The notes: generated from the letters alone by a model not told the origin. Shown: positions 1 through 9,829, numbered from the stretch's first letter. The stretch is 64,000 nucleotides of DNA from Fulvimarina manganoxydans (GCF_900176465.1 NZ_FWXR01000003.1:248001-312000); one strand, 5' to 3'. Program-made: numbers and translations.

Positions 1-492
1 TGGCAGGACGCTGCCGATACGATCACACTCGACGAACAGGCGCGCCATCGTCGCCGAATGGCCATGGTCTCGGATGGCGGCATCGCCTTTCTACTTGATC
101 TGGCCGAGGCAGTTTTGATTCGCGATGGCGACGCCATTCTCCTGTCCGATGGGCGTCATGTGGAGGTGAAGGCGCGGCCTGAGTCTCTTCTCGAAGTGCG
201 CGGGCGCAATGGAGGCCATCTCGTCGCTCTGGCTTGGCAGATCGGCAATCGGCATCTGCCAGCCGAATTGCACGAAGACCGGATCGTGATCCGCAAGGAT
301 CGGGTCATCGCCGAAATGCTTGAGGGCCTCGGGGCGCGTTTGACGGTGGTCGAGGCCAGCTTCGATCCGGAAGGCGGTGCTTATGGCGATCGGCATATGC
401 CGCATCATCACCATCATACGGACCACCCCGAGGCCGGACAGACTTTGCCCCGGCTGAACCGCGGCCTCACTGGCTACGAGCCGAAGGCATGA
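1..492 (+). CDS. ureE: Urease accessory protein UreE, 5' end outside window
   Basis: UreE is the nickel-carrying metallochaperone that delivers Ni2+ to the urease active site with UreF, UreG and UreD. The reading frame is open from base 1, so the start lies upstream. An internal ATG at 58 would drop conserved N-terminal sequence (DTITLDEQARHRRRM precedes it). The C-terminus carries a histidine-rich tail (HMPHHHHH around 397-417), the typical nickel-binding extension. The stop overlaps the ureF start in an ATGA, which indicates translational coupling. The structural urease genes are presumably just upstream of the window, which I infer from the usual operon order. Confidence 0.93.
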   Translation, partial: WQDAADTITLDEQARHRRRMAMVSDGGIAFLLDLAEAVLIRDGDAILLSDGRHVEVKARPESLLEVRGRNGGHLVALAWQIGNRHLPAELHEDRIVIRKDRVIAEMLEGLGARLTVVEASFDPEGGAYGDRHMPHHHHHTDHPEAGQTLPRLNRGLTGYEPKA

Positions 493-1217
493 GCCAAACG
501 AGCGCTCTTGGCGCGCCCGCGACGAGGACGCCAGAGGCCCCGAACGATGCCGACGATCTGCGGCGTTTGACGGCGCTCATGACGCTTTTTTCGCCAAGCT
601 TTCCGATTGGGGGCTTTGCTTGGTCCCACGGTCTCGAATCGGCCATCCGCGAGGGTCGGGTTGAGGACGCCGCGACGACGCGGGACTGGATCGCCTTCCT
701 GTTGGCGCATGGGAGCGGCTGGACCGATGCGGTTCTTTTCGCGGAGGCTTGGCGGGCGAGTTCGTCAAACGACACTTCGCGCTTGAGAGAAGCGAACGCC
801 TTGGCCCTCGCACTTCCGGGCGCAGCGGAACGGCGCCTGGAATCGGAGCATCTCGGAGAGGCCTTTTGCCGGGCATCGCTTCCCTGGAGAGGCGATATGC
901 CGGCGATGCGTGATCGCGCTATTGCCTATGCGATCGCGGCGGGATGGCTCGCCGCAAAGCTCGACCTGCCACTTCAGGCCTCGCTTGCTGCCTTTCTCAA
1001 CGGATTCGTTTCCAATCTCGTCCAAGCGGCATCTCGACTGGTTCCCCTTGGCCAAAGCGAAGCCGTTCAAATCCTCCACGACCTGTCCGAAAAGATCGTC
1101 GCCAGCGCACGAGAGGCGAGCGGGGCATCCCTGGACGATCTCGGATCGGCGGCGCTAGTCTCGGACATTGCCGCAATGCGGCACGAAACGCTTCAACCAA
1201 GGCTCTTCCGCTCATGA
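489..1217 (+). CDS. ureF: Urease accessory protein UreF
   Basis: UreF is the helical urease accessory protein that forms the UreD-UreF-UreG activation complex on apo-urease and controls GTP-dependent nickel insertion. The 242-residue product is a normal length. The family signature [18 protein letters not shown] is at residues 34-51. The first 30 residues are a variable extension. The gene starts in an ATGA overlap with ureE and ends in an ATGA overlap with ureG, so the three are one translationally coupled unit. Confidence 0.95.
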   Translation: MSQTSALGAPATRTPEAPNDADDLRRLTALMTLFSPSFPIGGFAWSHGLESAIREGRVEDAATTRDWIAFLLAHGSGWTDAVLFAEAWRASSSNDTSRLREANALALALPGAAERRLESEHLGEAFCRASLPWRGDMPAMRDRAIAYAIAAGWLAAKLDLPLQASLAAFLNGFVSNLVQAASRLVPLGQSEAVQILHDLSEKIVASAREASGASLDDLGSAALVSDIAAMRHETLQPRLFRS

Positions 1218-1846
1218 TCAAAGCTCACGGCCCTTTGCGCGTCGGAATCGGCGGTCCCGTCGGTTCGGGCAAGACCACGCTCGTCGAAAAGCTCTGCAAG
1301 GCTGCCCGAGACCATTGGTCGATCGCCGTCGTCACCAACGACATCTATACGCGTGAAGACGCCGAGGCGCTGGTGCGCGCCCAGGCGCTGACGTCCGATC
1401 GCATCGTCGGTGTCGAGACCGGCGGCTGTCCCCATACGGCGATCCGCGAGGATGCCTCGATCAACATGCGCGCGATCCGCGATCTGACGGACCGGCATCC
1501 CGATCTCGACCTGGTCCTCGTGGAATCGGGTGGTGACAATCTCGCGGCGACCTTCTCGCCGGATCTCGTCGATCTCTCGATCTATTTGATTTCGGTCTGC
1601 CAAGGCGACGACATTCCGCGCAAAGGCGGCCCGGCGATCACGCGGTCCGATCTTCTCATCGTCAACAAGACTGATCTCGCACCCCATGTGGGCGCCGATC
1701 TGGACCGCATGCGGACCGATGCCGCCAAAGGGCGCGGCGAGCGTCCGACCGTCTTCGCCGACCTCAAGCATGGCCGAGGCATCGGCGATATCCTGGCCTT
1801 TCTCGCCCGAACGGGTGGTCTTTCCGCGATCGAGAGCGCTGCATGA
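1214..1846 (+). CDS. ureG: Urease accessory GTPase UreG
   Basis: UreG is the SIMIBI-class GTPase that powers nickel insertion into urease. The 210-residue product starts [22 protein letters not shown], with the P-loop [10 protein letters not shown]. It has the conserved nickel-site region [15 protein letters not shown], the [16 protein letters not shown] switch segment and the NKTDL G4 motif. I chose ATG 1214 because it overlaps the ureF stop (ATGA) and begins exactly at the family N-terminus, although the frame is open further upstream. The 3' end overlaps the next gene by ATGA. Confidence 0.96.
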   Translation: MIKAHGPLRVGIGGPVGSGKTTLVEKLCKAARDHWSIAVVTNDIYTREDAEALVRAQALTSDRIVGVETGGCPHTAIREDASINMRAIRDLTDRHPDLDLVLVESGGDNLAATFSPDLVDLSIYLISVCQGDDIPRKGGPAITRSDLLIVNKTDLAPHVGADLDRMRTDAAKGRGERPTVFADLKHGRGIGDILAFLARTGGLSAIESAA

Positions 1847-3180
1847 CCCGTCTTTGGCTGAAAACGCCGCTCGCCGTCCTGGCCGATGGCGGAGATGGTG
1901 GGATCGTCATCGAGGACGGCCGGATCGTCGAAATCCTCGCCTCGGGCGCGAACCCGTCGGCGCCGGTGGACGAGACCTTCGATGCCTCTCGGCATGTGGT
2001 TCTTCCGGGGCTCGTCAACACCCATCACCATTTCTACCAGACCCTGACGCGGGCCCATCCGCAAGCAATCGATAAGGAGCTCTTCCCTTGGCTCCAGAGC
2101 CTTTATCCAATCTGGGCGCGTCTCGACCCTGACAGTTTCCGTCTCTCCGTCCGGCTCGCTTTGAGCGAACTTCTCATGTCGGGCTGCACCACGGCGGCGG
2201 ACCATCATTATCTTTTCCCTGGCGGTCTCGACGATGCGATCGACATCGAGGCCGAGGAAGCCCAAAGCGTGGGCATGCGCGTGACGCTGACACGCGGTTC
2301 GATGGATCTGTCCGAAAAGGATGGCGGCTTGCCGCCGGACAGCGTCGTCCAGGATGCCGACACGATTCTTGCCGATTCCGAAAGGCTGATCGGCCGCTAT
2401 CATGACCGTAGCGAAGGCGCGATGGTGCAGATCGCTCTTGCGCCCTGTTCACCCTTCTCGGTGACCAAGCGGCTGATGATGGAGAGCGCCGCGCTCGCCG
2501 AACGCCATGAGTGCCGGCTTCACACCCATCTCGGCGAAACCGAGGACGAGAACGCCTTTTGCGAAGAACGATTCTCCTGCCGGCCGGTGGATTATCTTGA
2601 GGAGGTCGGCTGGCTCGGTCCCCGCACCTGGCTCGCCCATGGCATCCATTTCACCACCGAGGAATGTGCGCGGCTCGGTCGGCACAAAGTCGGCGTCTGC
2701 CATTGCCCGGCATCCAACGCAGTGCTGGCCTCGGGTTTCTGCCCGGTCAACGAATTGAGGGCTGCCGGTGCACCGGTGGGGCTCGGTGTCGATGGCTCGG
2801 CGTCGAACGATGCATCCAATCTGATGGAGCAGGTTCGCCACGCCTTGATGGTCGGGCGGCTGAACTATCGTTCGGCGACGGCGATCACGGCACGTGAAGC
2901 GATCGATCTTGCGACCGTTGGCTCCGCCTCCTGCCTTGGCCGCACCGATATCGGCCGCATCGCTATCGGTCTTCAGGCCGACTTTGCGCTGTTCACCCTC
3001 GACGAGCTGCGCTTTTCCGGCGCTCACGATCCGATCGCGGCGCTCGTGCTGTGTGGGGCGACGCGCGCAGATCGGGTGATGGTCAAAGGGACCTGGCGCG
3101 TCTTGGACGGTTTGCCGGTCGGTCTGGACCTTGCCCGATTGCGCGACGAGCATGGCGCGGCGGCCTTGCGCTTCGCATAA
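1843..3180 (+). CDS. 8-oxoguanine deaminase-like amidohydrolase
   Basis: This is a metal-dependent amidohydrolase of the TrzN/AtzB/guanine-deaminase-like group (COG0402). The best match by recall is 8-oxoguanine deaminase, which converts 8-oxoguanine to urate and ammonia. The 445 residues contain the metal-binding NTHHHF motif (residues 65-70), [10 protein letters not shown] (about 227-236), a further His in WLAHGIH, and the catalytic Asp in [12 protein letters not shown]. It overlaps ureG by ATGA, so it is co-expressed with urease maturation. That fits a purine-nitrogen route that ends in urea. Hydroxydechloroatrazine ethylaminohydrolase-type activity is the alternative, and substrate cannot be settled from sequence alone. 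Confidence 0.8.
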   Translation: MTRLWLKTPLAVLADGGDGGIVIEDGRIVEILASGANPSAPVDETFDASRHVVLPGLVNTHHHFYQTLTRAHPQAIDKELFPWLQSLYPIWARLDPDSFRLSVRLALSELLMSGCTTAADHHYLFPGGLDDAIDIEAEEAQSVGMRVTLTRGSMDLSEKDGGLPPDSVVQDADTILADSERLIGRYHDRSEGAMVQIALAPCSPFSVTKRLMMESAALAERHECRLHTHLGETEDENAFCEERFSCRPVDYLEEVGWLGPRTWLAHGIHFTTEECARLGRHKVGVCHCPASNAVLASGFCPVNELRAAGAPVGLGVDGSASNDASNLMEQVRHALMVGRLNYRSATAITAREAIDLATVGSASCLGRTDIGRIAIGLQADFALFTLDELRFSGAHDPIAALVLCGATRADRVMVKGTWRVLDGLPVGLDLARLRDEHGAAALRFA

Positions 3181-3194
3181 GGCCGAACTTTGCG

Positions 3195-3977
3195 TCAGCG
3201 GTCCTGCGTCACCGGAACTTGCCGGATCTGCACTCCGCGCCCGCCATCGTCGAAGAGGAGGTCGACCGTCGGGAGGTGGCCGTCTTTCGGCGCCTCCTCG
3301 ATCGGGACGGTGAAACGCGCCGTCCCGGCACTCGCCTCTTCCGCTTCCGGTTCGCCGAAATACCAGCCCTTGGGACCCATCACATAAAGATCGCGAAGGT
3401 TATCGGCATCATCGCCGGTCCGGGTGACATGAAGAATTTCGTCATCCAGGGCGACGGTGACGCCGGATATGTCGGCAAGCTCTGGAAGCTTGGCGAAGGC
3501 TTCGGTCACCTTCGCTCTCGACGCCTTGCTCGGTGCAGCCTCCAAGCGCGCTTGAATGGGGATGCAGATTTCGTCGCAAACGCCGATAAAGACATCCGCG
3601 ACGATCGGCGTCCCGCTCGCATGGCCTTCCGCAAGCGCAATTTCGAAGGGGAAATCCACCGCCGTCTTGAACCCGTTGGCGCGCGCAAGATCCTCGCCGA
3701 ATCGGTGGGGCAGGGGCGTTTCGATCCGTGCCGAGGCGATGCCTCCCGTTCGCGAGAAATCGATCGTCGGCGGAATTCCCGATGCACCGGGATCGAGCCA
3801 ATAGGTCTTCCAGCCCGGGCGAAGATCAACCGTCAGCGTTCCACGGACCACATCGGCTCCGTCTGCTTCGTCAACCTGCAACGTCAGGATCGCTGGTTCC
3901 TCGATATGCCGTTCGCTCGCTACGGACTTCACGGACGAGCCGAAGAGAAAGAGGAGGCCCGCCGCCAACCTTGTCAT
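3195..3977 (-). CDS. Periplasmic DsbD-N-terminal-like (nDsbD/ScsB-type) protein
   Basis: This secreted protein is made only of the N-terminal thiol-exchange domain known from DsbD/ScsB. An N-terminal hydrophobic stretch (MTRLAAGLLFLFGSS) looks like a signal peptide. The domain hallmarks are GWKTYWLDPGASGIPP near the N-terminus and the cysteine pair in GVCDEICIP. The transmembrane and thioredoxin domains of full DsbD are absent, so an electron donor must come from elsewhere. The frame is open from 4025, but the ATG at 3977 puts the signal peptide at the N-terminus. It is divergent from yqgE across a short promoter region. The function is inferred from the fold only. Confidence 0.78.
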   Translation of the reverse strand: MTRLAAGLLFLFGSSVKSVASERHIEEPAILTLQVDEADGADVVRGTLTVDLRPGWKTYWLDPGASGIPPTIDFSRTGGIASARIETPLPHRFGEDLARANGFKTAVDFPFEIALAEGHASGTPIVADVFIGVCDEICIPIQARLEAAPSKASRAKVTEAFAKLPELADISGVTVALDDEILHVTRTGDDADNLRDLYVMGPKGWYFGEPEAEEASAGTARFTVPIEEAPKDGHLPTVDLLFDDGGRGVQIRQVPVTQDR

Positions 3978-4069
3978 CCGAGCGCGGGCAAGACGGGAGC
4001 GTCGGCATGTGAAGGTGGACAGCACTTGCGTTCATCCTTTGCGCAAATTCTCGTCACTGGACCAATATT

Positions 4070-4098
4070 GACCGGATCGGTCTCTCCCATTCTTATGT
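4070..4098 (+). promoter_or_regulatory. Candidate sigma70-type promoter for yqgE
   Basis: TTGACC at 4070-4075 and TCTTAT at 4093-4098 are separated by 17 bases in the divergent gap between the nDsbD-like gene and yqgE. The -35 matches the consensus in five of six positions and the -10 in four of six. The call rests on pattern only. Confidence 0.35.
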
Positions 4099-4210
4099 TA
4101 TCATCTGTGAGATGACGAACCGGAGACGGGGCCGAACGGGCAAAGACCAGCGGTCGATGGCACTTTCAGGGCAGAGGCTCGATCCGGTGACGATGGTAAG
4201 GAGTGACGTC

Positions 4211-4813
4211 ATGAGCGAAGGCGAGTTCGACGATGCGCTGACGACTTCCCTGGAGGGGCATTTCCTGATCGCGATGCCCGGCGTCGACGGCGAGCCCTTT
4301 GCCCGTACGGTCGTCTATCTCTGTGCCCATTCCCCGAATGGTGCGATGGGCTTTATCATCAATAAAGCCCAGCCGACGAGTTTCGCCGAACTTCTCACGC
4401 AGCTCGGCGTGGTATCGAGCGCGAGCGACATTCGGCTTCCCCGGCGGGGGTCCGAGGTCTCGGTCTGCATGGGCGGCCCGGTCGAGCAAGGTCGCGGCTT
4501 CGTTCTCCATTCGGCCGATTACGAATCGGAATCGACGGTCATCGTCGACAAGGACATTTCCCTCACGCCCACCACGGATATTCTGCGCGCCCTTTCGCAA
4601 GGCATCGGGCCGAAGACCGCCATCATGGCCCTCGGCTATTCCGGCTGGGCGCCAGGCCAGCTTGAGACAGAGATCGCGCAGAATGGCTGGCTGACCTGCA
4701 AGGCTGACCTGTCCATCGTTTTCGGAAACGATCTCGACCGCAAATATGATCGCGCTCTGGCCCTGCTCGGCATCCATCCGGCCTTCCTGAATTCCGAAGC
4801 CGGCCACGCCTGA
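4211..4813 (+). CDS. YqgE/AlgH family protein (DUF179)
   Basis: This is a 200-residue member of the YqgE/AlgH family, widespread in proteobacteria and of uncertain biochemical role. Family hallmarks are LEGHFLIAMPGVDGEPFARTVVYLCAHS near the N-terminus, GAMGFIINK, and the glycine-rich VCMGGPVEQGRGFVLHS. The frame is open from 4112, but ATG 4211 has a near-perfect AAGGAG Shine-Dalgarno at 4198-4203 with seven-base spacing, so I place the start there. It is divergent from the nDsbD-like gene, and no partner gene follows on the same strand. Confidence 0.9.
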   Translation: MSEGEFDDALTTSLEGHFLIAMPGVDGEPFARTVVYLCAHSPNGAMGFIINKAQPTSFAELLTQLGVVSSASDIRLPRRGSEVSVCMGGPVEQGRGFVLHSADYESESTVIVDKDISLTPTTDILRALSQGIGPKTAIMALGYSGWAPGQLETEIAQNGWLTCKADLSIVFGNDLDRKYDRALALLGIHPAFLNSEAGHA

Positions 4814-4907
4814 CCGGCCAGCATCGGTAGGCACTGCTGAAGATATCCGCTCGCCTGATCGCAAGGAGATCGACGGCTTCGGTTCACAACCGAGGCCTTT
4901 CTCATGT

Positions 4908-7820
4908 TCAGGCGCTACGACGCAGCATCGTCTCGCCCTCGACGAGAACCCGCCGGACAGCCTCTCGGGTCATGGGCGGCGAGAACAGGAAGCTCTGGGC
5001 ATATTCACAGTTCAACTGCCGGAGCTGAACGACATCCGACTCGCTTTCGACGCCTTCTGCCACGACCTTCAATCCCAGATCGTGCGCCATCGTCACGATC
5101 GAATGCAGGATGATTGGGCGTTGCGGCTGGGCATTGTGCCTCAGGAAGGACTGATCAATCTTGAGCGTGTCGAAGGGGAATCGCATCAGATAAGCGAGCG
5201 AAGAATAGCCCGTTCCGAAATCATCGAGAGACAGGCCGATGCCGCGATCGCGCAGCTTTGTCAGAAGCTGGGCCGAGCGCTCGGGATTATCCATCACCAG
5301 CGATTCGGTCAGTTCCAGCTTCAAGGTGTGCGGCGGGATGCGATAGCGCTTCAGCGCGGCTTCGACATCGGCGATGAGGTCCTGGGAGATCAGCTGGCGG
5401 CTCGAGACATTGACCGACATGAAGAGCTTGGAATTACCGGTGGCGCGCTGCCAGTCGCTCAAGCGTTTCGTCGCTTCGTCGAGCGCGAACTGCCCCAATT
5501 CGACGATGAGGCCGGAGCTTTCGGCGATCGGGACGAATTCGGCTGGCGATATCGCGCCTCTGCGCGGATGCTCCCAACGCATCAAGGCTTCGAAGCCGGC
5601 GATCGTCTCGCTTTCCAGATCGACGATCGGCTGGAAGGCGAGCGACAACTCGCTGCGCTCGAAGGCGCGGCGCAAATCCGTCTCCAAGGCGAGGCGGCTG
5701 GAGCTGATCGTCTTATAGGCTGGGCGGAAGGGCTCGATGCGATCGCCGCCCATGCGCTTGGCCTGATACATGGCGAGTTCGGCCTCTTTGAGCGCTTCCT
5801 GCGGCGATTGTTCGCCCGACCAGCCGGTGAGGCCGATCGATCCCGTCAGCACGATCTCGCGTTCGGCAAAGCTGATCGGCGCGCGGATAGCGTCGCGCAG
5901 GCGCTCGGCGAAAGCCGCAACGCCGTCCGGCGTCGATTCGGAAACGAGGATCAGACCGAACTGGTCGCCGGAGAGGCGCGCCAGGGTATCCTGCGGACGC
6001 AGAGTGCGGTTCAGTCGCCGTCCAACGGTCAGGAGAAGTGTATCGCCAGTCGCAAGGCCGTAATCGTCATTGACCTGTTTGAAGCGGTCAAGGTCGATGA
6101 CAAAGACCGTCGGCGAGACGTCGGCCCGGCTTGTGGCAAGGACCGAGATGGCGTCCAGCCGGTCCTTGAAGAGCTCGCGATTGGGCAGGCCGGTCAGCTG
6201 GTCGGAGAGCGCGTCCTGTAGAAGCCGCTCCTCGGCTTTCTTCAGCGCCGTCACGTCCTTCAGTGTGCCGACGCAGCGCATCACCTCGCCGTCGCTGCCG
6301 AGCATTGGACGGGCACGGAGAGCGAGCCAGTGATAATGGCCGTCGGCGTCGCGGACACGAAAATCCTGGTGGATGCGGCCACGCCGATGCTCAATGATCG
6401 TGTCGAGGGTCAGCTTGAACCGATCCCGATCGTCTGGATGCAGGATCGGCAGCCAGTTGCGCGCCGGTCCATTCATCGAATCAACCGGCAGGCTCGACAG
6501 AGTGTCGCTTTCGCCATCGGCAAAAATCCGGTCGCGTAGGATATCCCAATCGAAAACCGCATCGCCCGAGCCGGCCAACGCAAGGGACCGCCGCTCCAGG
6601 TCGGAGACGAGCCCTTGAGCGAGCGTGCCGCCGGCGAAGCCATGCTGCATGACGGTAAAGCCGATGAGCAGGACGATGAGAACGAGACCACCGCCGAGCG
6701 CCGGCTGGATGATGTCGTTGTCGATTCGGCCGGTCACCGTCATCCAACCGGCCCAGAGCCAGGCGATCAAAAGGCACCAGGTGGGCAGAAGCATGATGGC
6801 GCGGTCGAAGCGCTGCAGAGCGAGTGTCAGTATCGCGCCAAGACCGAGCAGGGCGGTCGCTGCGAGCGAGACCCTTGCGAGGCCAGAGGCGAGAACCGGG
6901 TCGAAGGCGGCCAGGACGCCGAGCCCCGCGATCGCCGAAAGAAGCACCACCGCAAAGACCGACAGAATCCCATGCCATCGGTTCAAATTCAAATAGGCGA
7001 AGAGGAAGAGGACCAGGGTGAAGAGAAGCGAGACTTCGATGCCCGCTCGCCAGATTGGCTCCTGGCCGGCCTGGAAGGCGACGAGTTTTTCCCAGAATTG
7101 GAAGTCGACGCAGATATAGGCGAGAACTGACCAGGCGAGGGCGGCTGCCGCCGGAAACATCGCCGATCCCTTCACCACGAAAAGAATGGTGAGGAACACG
7201 GCAAGAAGACCGGCAATGCCAAGCACGATGCCGCGATAGAGGGTGAAGGCGTTCACTGTGTCGCGATAGGCGTTTGGCTCCCAGATGCGGACGTCGGGCA
7301 GGCGCTCGGCCGTCAGTTCGGCGACGAAGGTGACCACCGCGCCCGGGTCCAGCGTGACCAAGAATTCGTCCGCCTCGCTGGAAGGCTGGCGTTCGAGCGC
7401 GAAACCCTGGCTCGGCGTGATCGCGGCGATGCGTTGGGAGCCGAGATCGGGTTCGAAGATCCCTGAACCGACAAGCCTGAAATGAGGGGCGACGATCAAC
7501 CGGTCGATCTGTTCGTCGCTGTCATTGGTCAGCGCGAAGACGGCCCAATTGCCGCTGGCCTGGGGAGAATTCGCCTCGATCTCGATGCGCCGCACGATGC
7601 CCTCCGGGCCGGGGACGGCGGAGACCTGAAAGCTGCGGCCCGCATTGCGATAGACTTCCATCGCGGGTCTGAGATCGATCACGGTCTCGTTCGGGCCGAC
7701 GGGGACGACATCGATTGCATAAGCAGGCGCCGCGCAAACGCCGGCAAGAAGCGTTAGCCAGAAGAGGAGCGTCAGGCGCAAGGCGGAGAAACGCGCGCCA
7801 AGGCCGATCAGTCGCGACAT
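4908..7820 (-). CDS. Membrane-bound PAS-GGDEF-EAL cyclic-di-GMP sensor protein
   Basis: This 970-residue sensor is probably a c-di-GMP phosphodiesterase. In order it has a signal peptide (about 1-33, ending APAYA), a periplasmic region (about 34-200), seven or so membrane helices (about 205-405), a PAS domain with PAC-like end (about 440-550), a GGDEF domain (about 560-700) and an EAL domain (about 715-960). The EAL side keeps FEALMRW, LTES, DDFGTGYSS, KIDQSF and AEGVE, so it looks active. The GGDEF signature is SGDQF, a degenerate form that suggests a regulatory rather than cyclase role. ATG 7820 is chosen because it precedes the signal peptide. An upstream in-frame extension to 8105 overlaps the neighbour and is not credible. 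Confidence 0.9.
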   Translation of the reverse strand: MSRLIGLGARFSALRLTLLFWLTLLAGVCAAPAYAIDVVPVGPNETVIDLRPAMEVYRNAGRSFQVSAVPGPEGIVRRIEIEANSPQASGNWAVFALTNDSDEQIDRLIVAPHFRLVGSGIFEPDLGSQRIAAITPSQGFALERQPSSEADEFLVTLDPGAVVTFVAELTAERLPDVRIWEPNAYRDTVNAFTLYRGIVLGIAGLLAVFLTILFVVKGSAMFPAAAALAWSVLAYICVDFQFWEKLVAFQAGQEPIWRAGIEVSLLFTLVLFLFAYLNLNRWHGILSVFAVVLLSAIAGLGVLAAFDPVLASGLARVSLAATALLGLGAILTLALQRFDRAIMLLPTWCLLIAWLWAGWMTVTGRIDNDIIQPALGGGLVLIVLLIGFTVMQHGFAGGTLAQGLVSDLERRSLALAGSGDAVFDWDILRDRIFADGESDTLSSLPVDSMNGPARNWLPILHPDDRDRFKLTLDTIIEHRRGRIHQDFRVRDADGHYHWLALRARPMLGSDGEVMRCVGTLKDVTALKKAEERLLQDALSDQLTGLPNRELFKDRLDAISVLATSRADVSPTVFVIDLDRFKQVNDDYGLATGDTLLLTVGRRLNRTLRPQDTLARLSGDQFGLILVSESTPDGVAAFAERLRDAIRAPISFAEREIVLTGSIGLTGWSGEQSPQEALKEAELAMYQAKRMGGDRIEPFRPAYKTISSSRLALETDLRRAFERSELSLAFQPIVDLESETIAGFEALMRWEHPRRGAISPAEFVPIAESSGLIVELGQFALDEATKRLSDWQRATGNSKLFMSVNVSSRQLISQDLIADVEAALKRYRIPPHTLKLELTESLVMDNPERSAQLLTKLRDRGIGLSLDDFGTGYSSLAYLMRFPFDTLKIDQSFLRHNAQPQRPIILHSIVTMAHDLGLKVVAEGVESESDVVQLRQLNCEYAQSFLFSPPMTREAVRRVLVEGETMLRRSA

Positions 7821-7878
7821 GGCATGCCGGACGGAAAGCAGAAGCGCGACAATAGGGGGCGGCACCGACACGGCGTAG

Positions 7879-8502
7879 TCAAACTCCCAGCTCGTCAATC
7901 CGCGCCCGCATCGCGTTGGATCGCGGCCATTCTTCGGCAAGCAGCGCATAGAGGCAATGGTCTTCCCATCGCCCGGCAATCTTAAGATAGCTGCGCAGGC
8001 GCCCTTCGCAGGTGAAGCTGCAGCGGGATAGGAGGCCGATCGAACGCTCGTTCTGCGGCAAACAGGCTGCCTCGATGCGATGGAGCCTCTCGCTGAAAAA
8101 GGCAAACCGAGCCACTTCCTCGACTGCCTCGCGCATCAGGCCCATACCCGCAAATCGCTCTCCCATCCAGTAGCCCAGCGTGCCGCTTTGCGCGACCCCG
8201 CGTCGGATTTGTCCGAGGGTGATTCCCCCGTAAAGGGTCGTCCGGGTCCGATCGAACAGGAAGAAGGTGAATCCCGTCCGATGTCTGGCCTCCGCATAAT
8301 AGCGATGCAGACGCGCCGCGAAGGCACGCGCGGACAGCTCGTCCGGAGCCCATTCCGGCTCCCAGGGACGCAGGAAATGGGCGCTTTCGCCCCGCAGATC
8401 GCGCCATGCCGTGTAGTCGCCGCGCTTCGGCAGCGACAGGCTGACGCGCTCGCCCTTGAGCACCGGCACCTGCGGCCGCAGCAAGGCGTCGACGAGGTTC
8501 AT
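7879..8502 (-). CDS. GNAT N-acetyltransferase, RimJ/RimL type
   Basis: This is a 207-residue acetyltransferase of the RimJ/RimL branch, which usually acetylates protein N-termini using acetyl-CoA. It shows the N-terminal LKGERVSLSLPKRGDYTAWRDLR region, the acetyl-CoA binding segment GERFAGMGLMREAV (about residues 114-127), and NERSIGLLSRCSF typical of motif B. It lies between the M16 peptidase gene (11 bases upstream) and the GGDEF/EAL gene on the same strand. In many rhizobia this acetyltransferase follows the peptidase, so the two may be one transcript. The substrate is unknown. Confidence 0.9.
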   Translation of the reverse strand: MNLVDALLRPQVPVLKGERVSLSLPKRGDYTAWRDLRGESAHFLRPWEPEWAPDELSARAFAARLHRYYAEARHRTGFTFFLFDRTRTTLYGGITLGQIRRGVAQSGTLGYWMGERFAGMGLMREAVEEVARFAFFSERLHRIEAACLPQNERSIGLLSRCSFTCEGRLRSYLKIAGRWEDHCLYALLAEEWPRSNAMRARIDELGV

Positions 8503-8512
8503 CCCCTCGTCG

Positions 8513-9829
8513 TCAATGACGGGCGCCCGCCGCGATCGCCGTTGGCTTGGCGGACCGGTCCAGCGGTTCCGTCAGCGCCGCGACGCTCGGAAGCTTGTCG
8601 ACCGGACCGATGGTGGCCATGGTCGCGGGCGAACCTCGGAATGTGCGGTCGGCGAGTTCGATCAAGCGCTTGGCGTCGATTGCCGAGAGGCGGTCGAGCA
8701 GTTCCTCGTTCTCGATCGTGCGACCGGCGAACAAGAGCTGCCGTGCCATCTGACCGGCGCGCACGGTCGGGCTTTCCTGGCTCATCAAAAGACTGGAGCG
8801 CATCTGCGCGCGGGCGCGTGTCACTTCCGGTTCGGTGATCTCCTCACTCGCCTTCAGAAGCTCTTCGACAATGACGGTTCCCAGTTCGGCAAGTTCATCC
8901 TCGCCGGTTGCGGCATGAATGCCGAAAATGCCGGAGTCCGAAAAGCTCCAATGGAACGCATAGATCGCGTAGCACAGGCCGCGACGCTCGCGAATCTCCT
9001 GGAAGAGACGCGACGACATGCCGCCGCCGAGGACCATGGAGAGCACCTGCGAGGCGTAGAAGTCGCGCGCATAATAGGGCCGACCTTCGAAGCCGAGAAC
9101 GAGCTGGGCGTCGGCCAAGTCCCGGGTGCGCCGGAATTCGCCTCCCGTGTAGGAGGCGCCCGCTCGCGGTGTTGCCGCCGGGGTCAGGATGGGGTTCGCC
9201 GTCATGCCCTCAAAGATCGCGGAGACCTGCTTAACGATCGCTTCGTGATCGACGGCGCCGGCCGCCGAAACGATCATCTTGTCCGGGCCGTATTGGCGGG
9301 CGAGATAGCGTCTGAGATCAGCCGGCGTGAAGCCCTTGACGGTCTCCCGCGTACCCAAGATCGGCCGACCAATGATCTGACCGGTGAAGGCCGTCTCCTG
9401 GAAATGGTCGAAGACGATGTCGTCGGGCGTGTCCTCGGCGGCGCCGATCTCCTGCAGGATCACATGCTGCTCGCGTTCCAGCTCCTCCTCGTCGAATTTC
9501 GAATTGACGAGAATGTCGGAGAGCAGATCAATGGCGAGCGGGACGTCGTCCTTCAGGACGCGGGCGTAATAGGAAGTGGATTCGACGCTGGTGGCGGCGT
9601 TGAGTTCGCCACCGACATTCTCGATCTCCTCGGCGATCTGCCGGGCACTGCGCCGATGGGTTCCCTTGAAGGCCATATGCTCGAGGAGATGGGCGATGCC
9701 ATGCTCGCCCTGTTCCTCGTCGCGGGCGCCGGTCTTCACCCAAATGCCGAGCGCCGCGCTGGAGAGCTGCGGCATGGAATCGGTGGCGATGGTCAGCCCA
9801 TTGGAAAGCTTCGTGATTTCAACGCTCAT
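8513..9829 (-). CDS. M16 family zinc metallopeptidase (processing-peptidase-like)
   Basis: This is a 438-residue insulinase/M16B-family peptidase related to the beta subunit of the mitochondrial processing peptidase. The inverted zinc motif HLLEH (in HGIAHLLEHMAFKGT, about residues 44-58) and the distal Glu region (EIENVGGELNAATSVEST) are intact, so it should be catalytic. The C-terminal half has the usual second M16 domain (GMSSRLFQEIRERRGLCY). No signal peptide is visible. Its start overlaps the thrC stop by four bases (ATGA), which indicates coupled expression with threonine synthase, a common alphaproteobacterial arrangement. Confidence 0.93.
   Translation of the reverse strand: MSVEITKLSNGLTIATDSMPQLSSAALGIWVKTGARDEEQGEHGIAHLLEHMAFKGTHRRSARQIAEEIENVGGELNAATSVESTSYYARVLKDDVPLAIDLLSDILVNSKFDEEELEREQHVILQEIGAAEDTPDDIVFDHFQETAFTGQIIGRPILGTRETVKGFTPADLRRYLARQYGPDKMIVSAAGAVDHEAIVKQVSAIFEGMTANPILTPAATPRAGASYTGGEFRRTRDLADAQLVLGFEGRPYYARDFYASQVLSMVLGGGMSSRLFQEIRERRGLCYAIYAFHWSFSDSGIFGIHAATGEDELAELGTVIVEELLKASEEITEPEVTRARAQMRSSLLMSQESPTVRAGQMARQLLFAGRTIENEELLDRLSAIDAKRLIELADRTFRGSPATMATIGPVDKLPSVAALTEPLDRSAKPTAIAAGARH

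Noticed and set aside
5082..6221. 379-codon plus-strand frame opposite the GGDEF/EAL gene
   Set aside because: Shadow frame; the minus strand encodes intact EAL motifs here.
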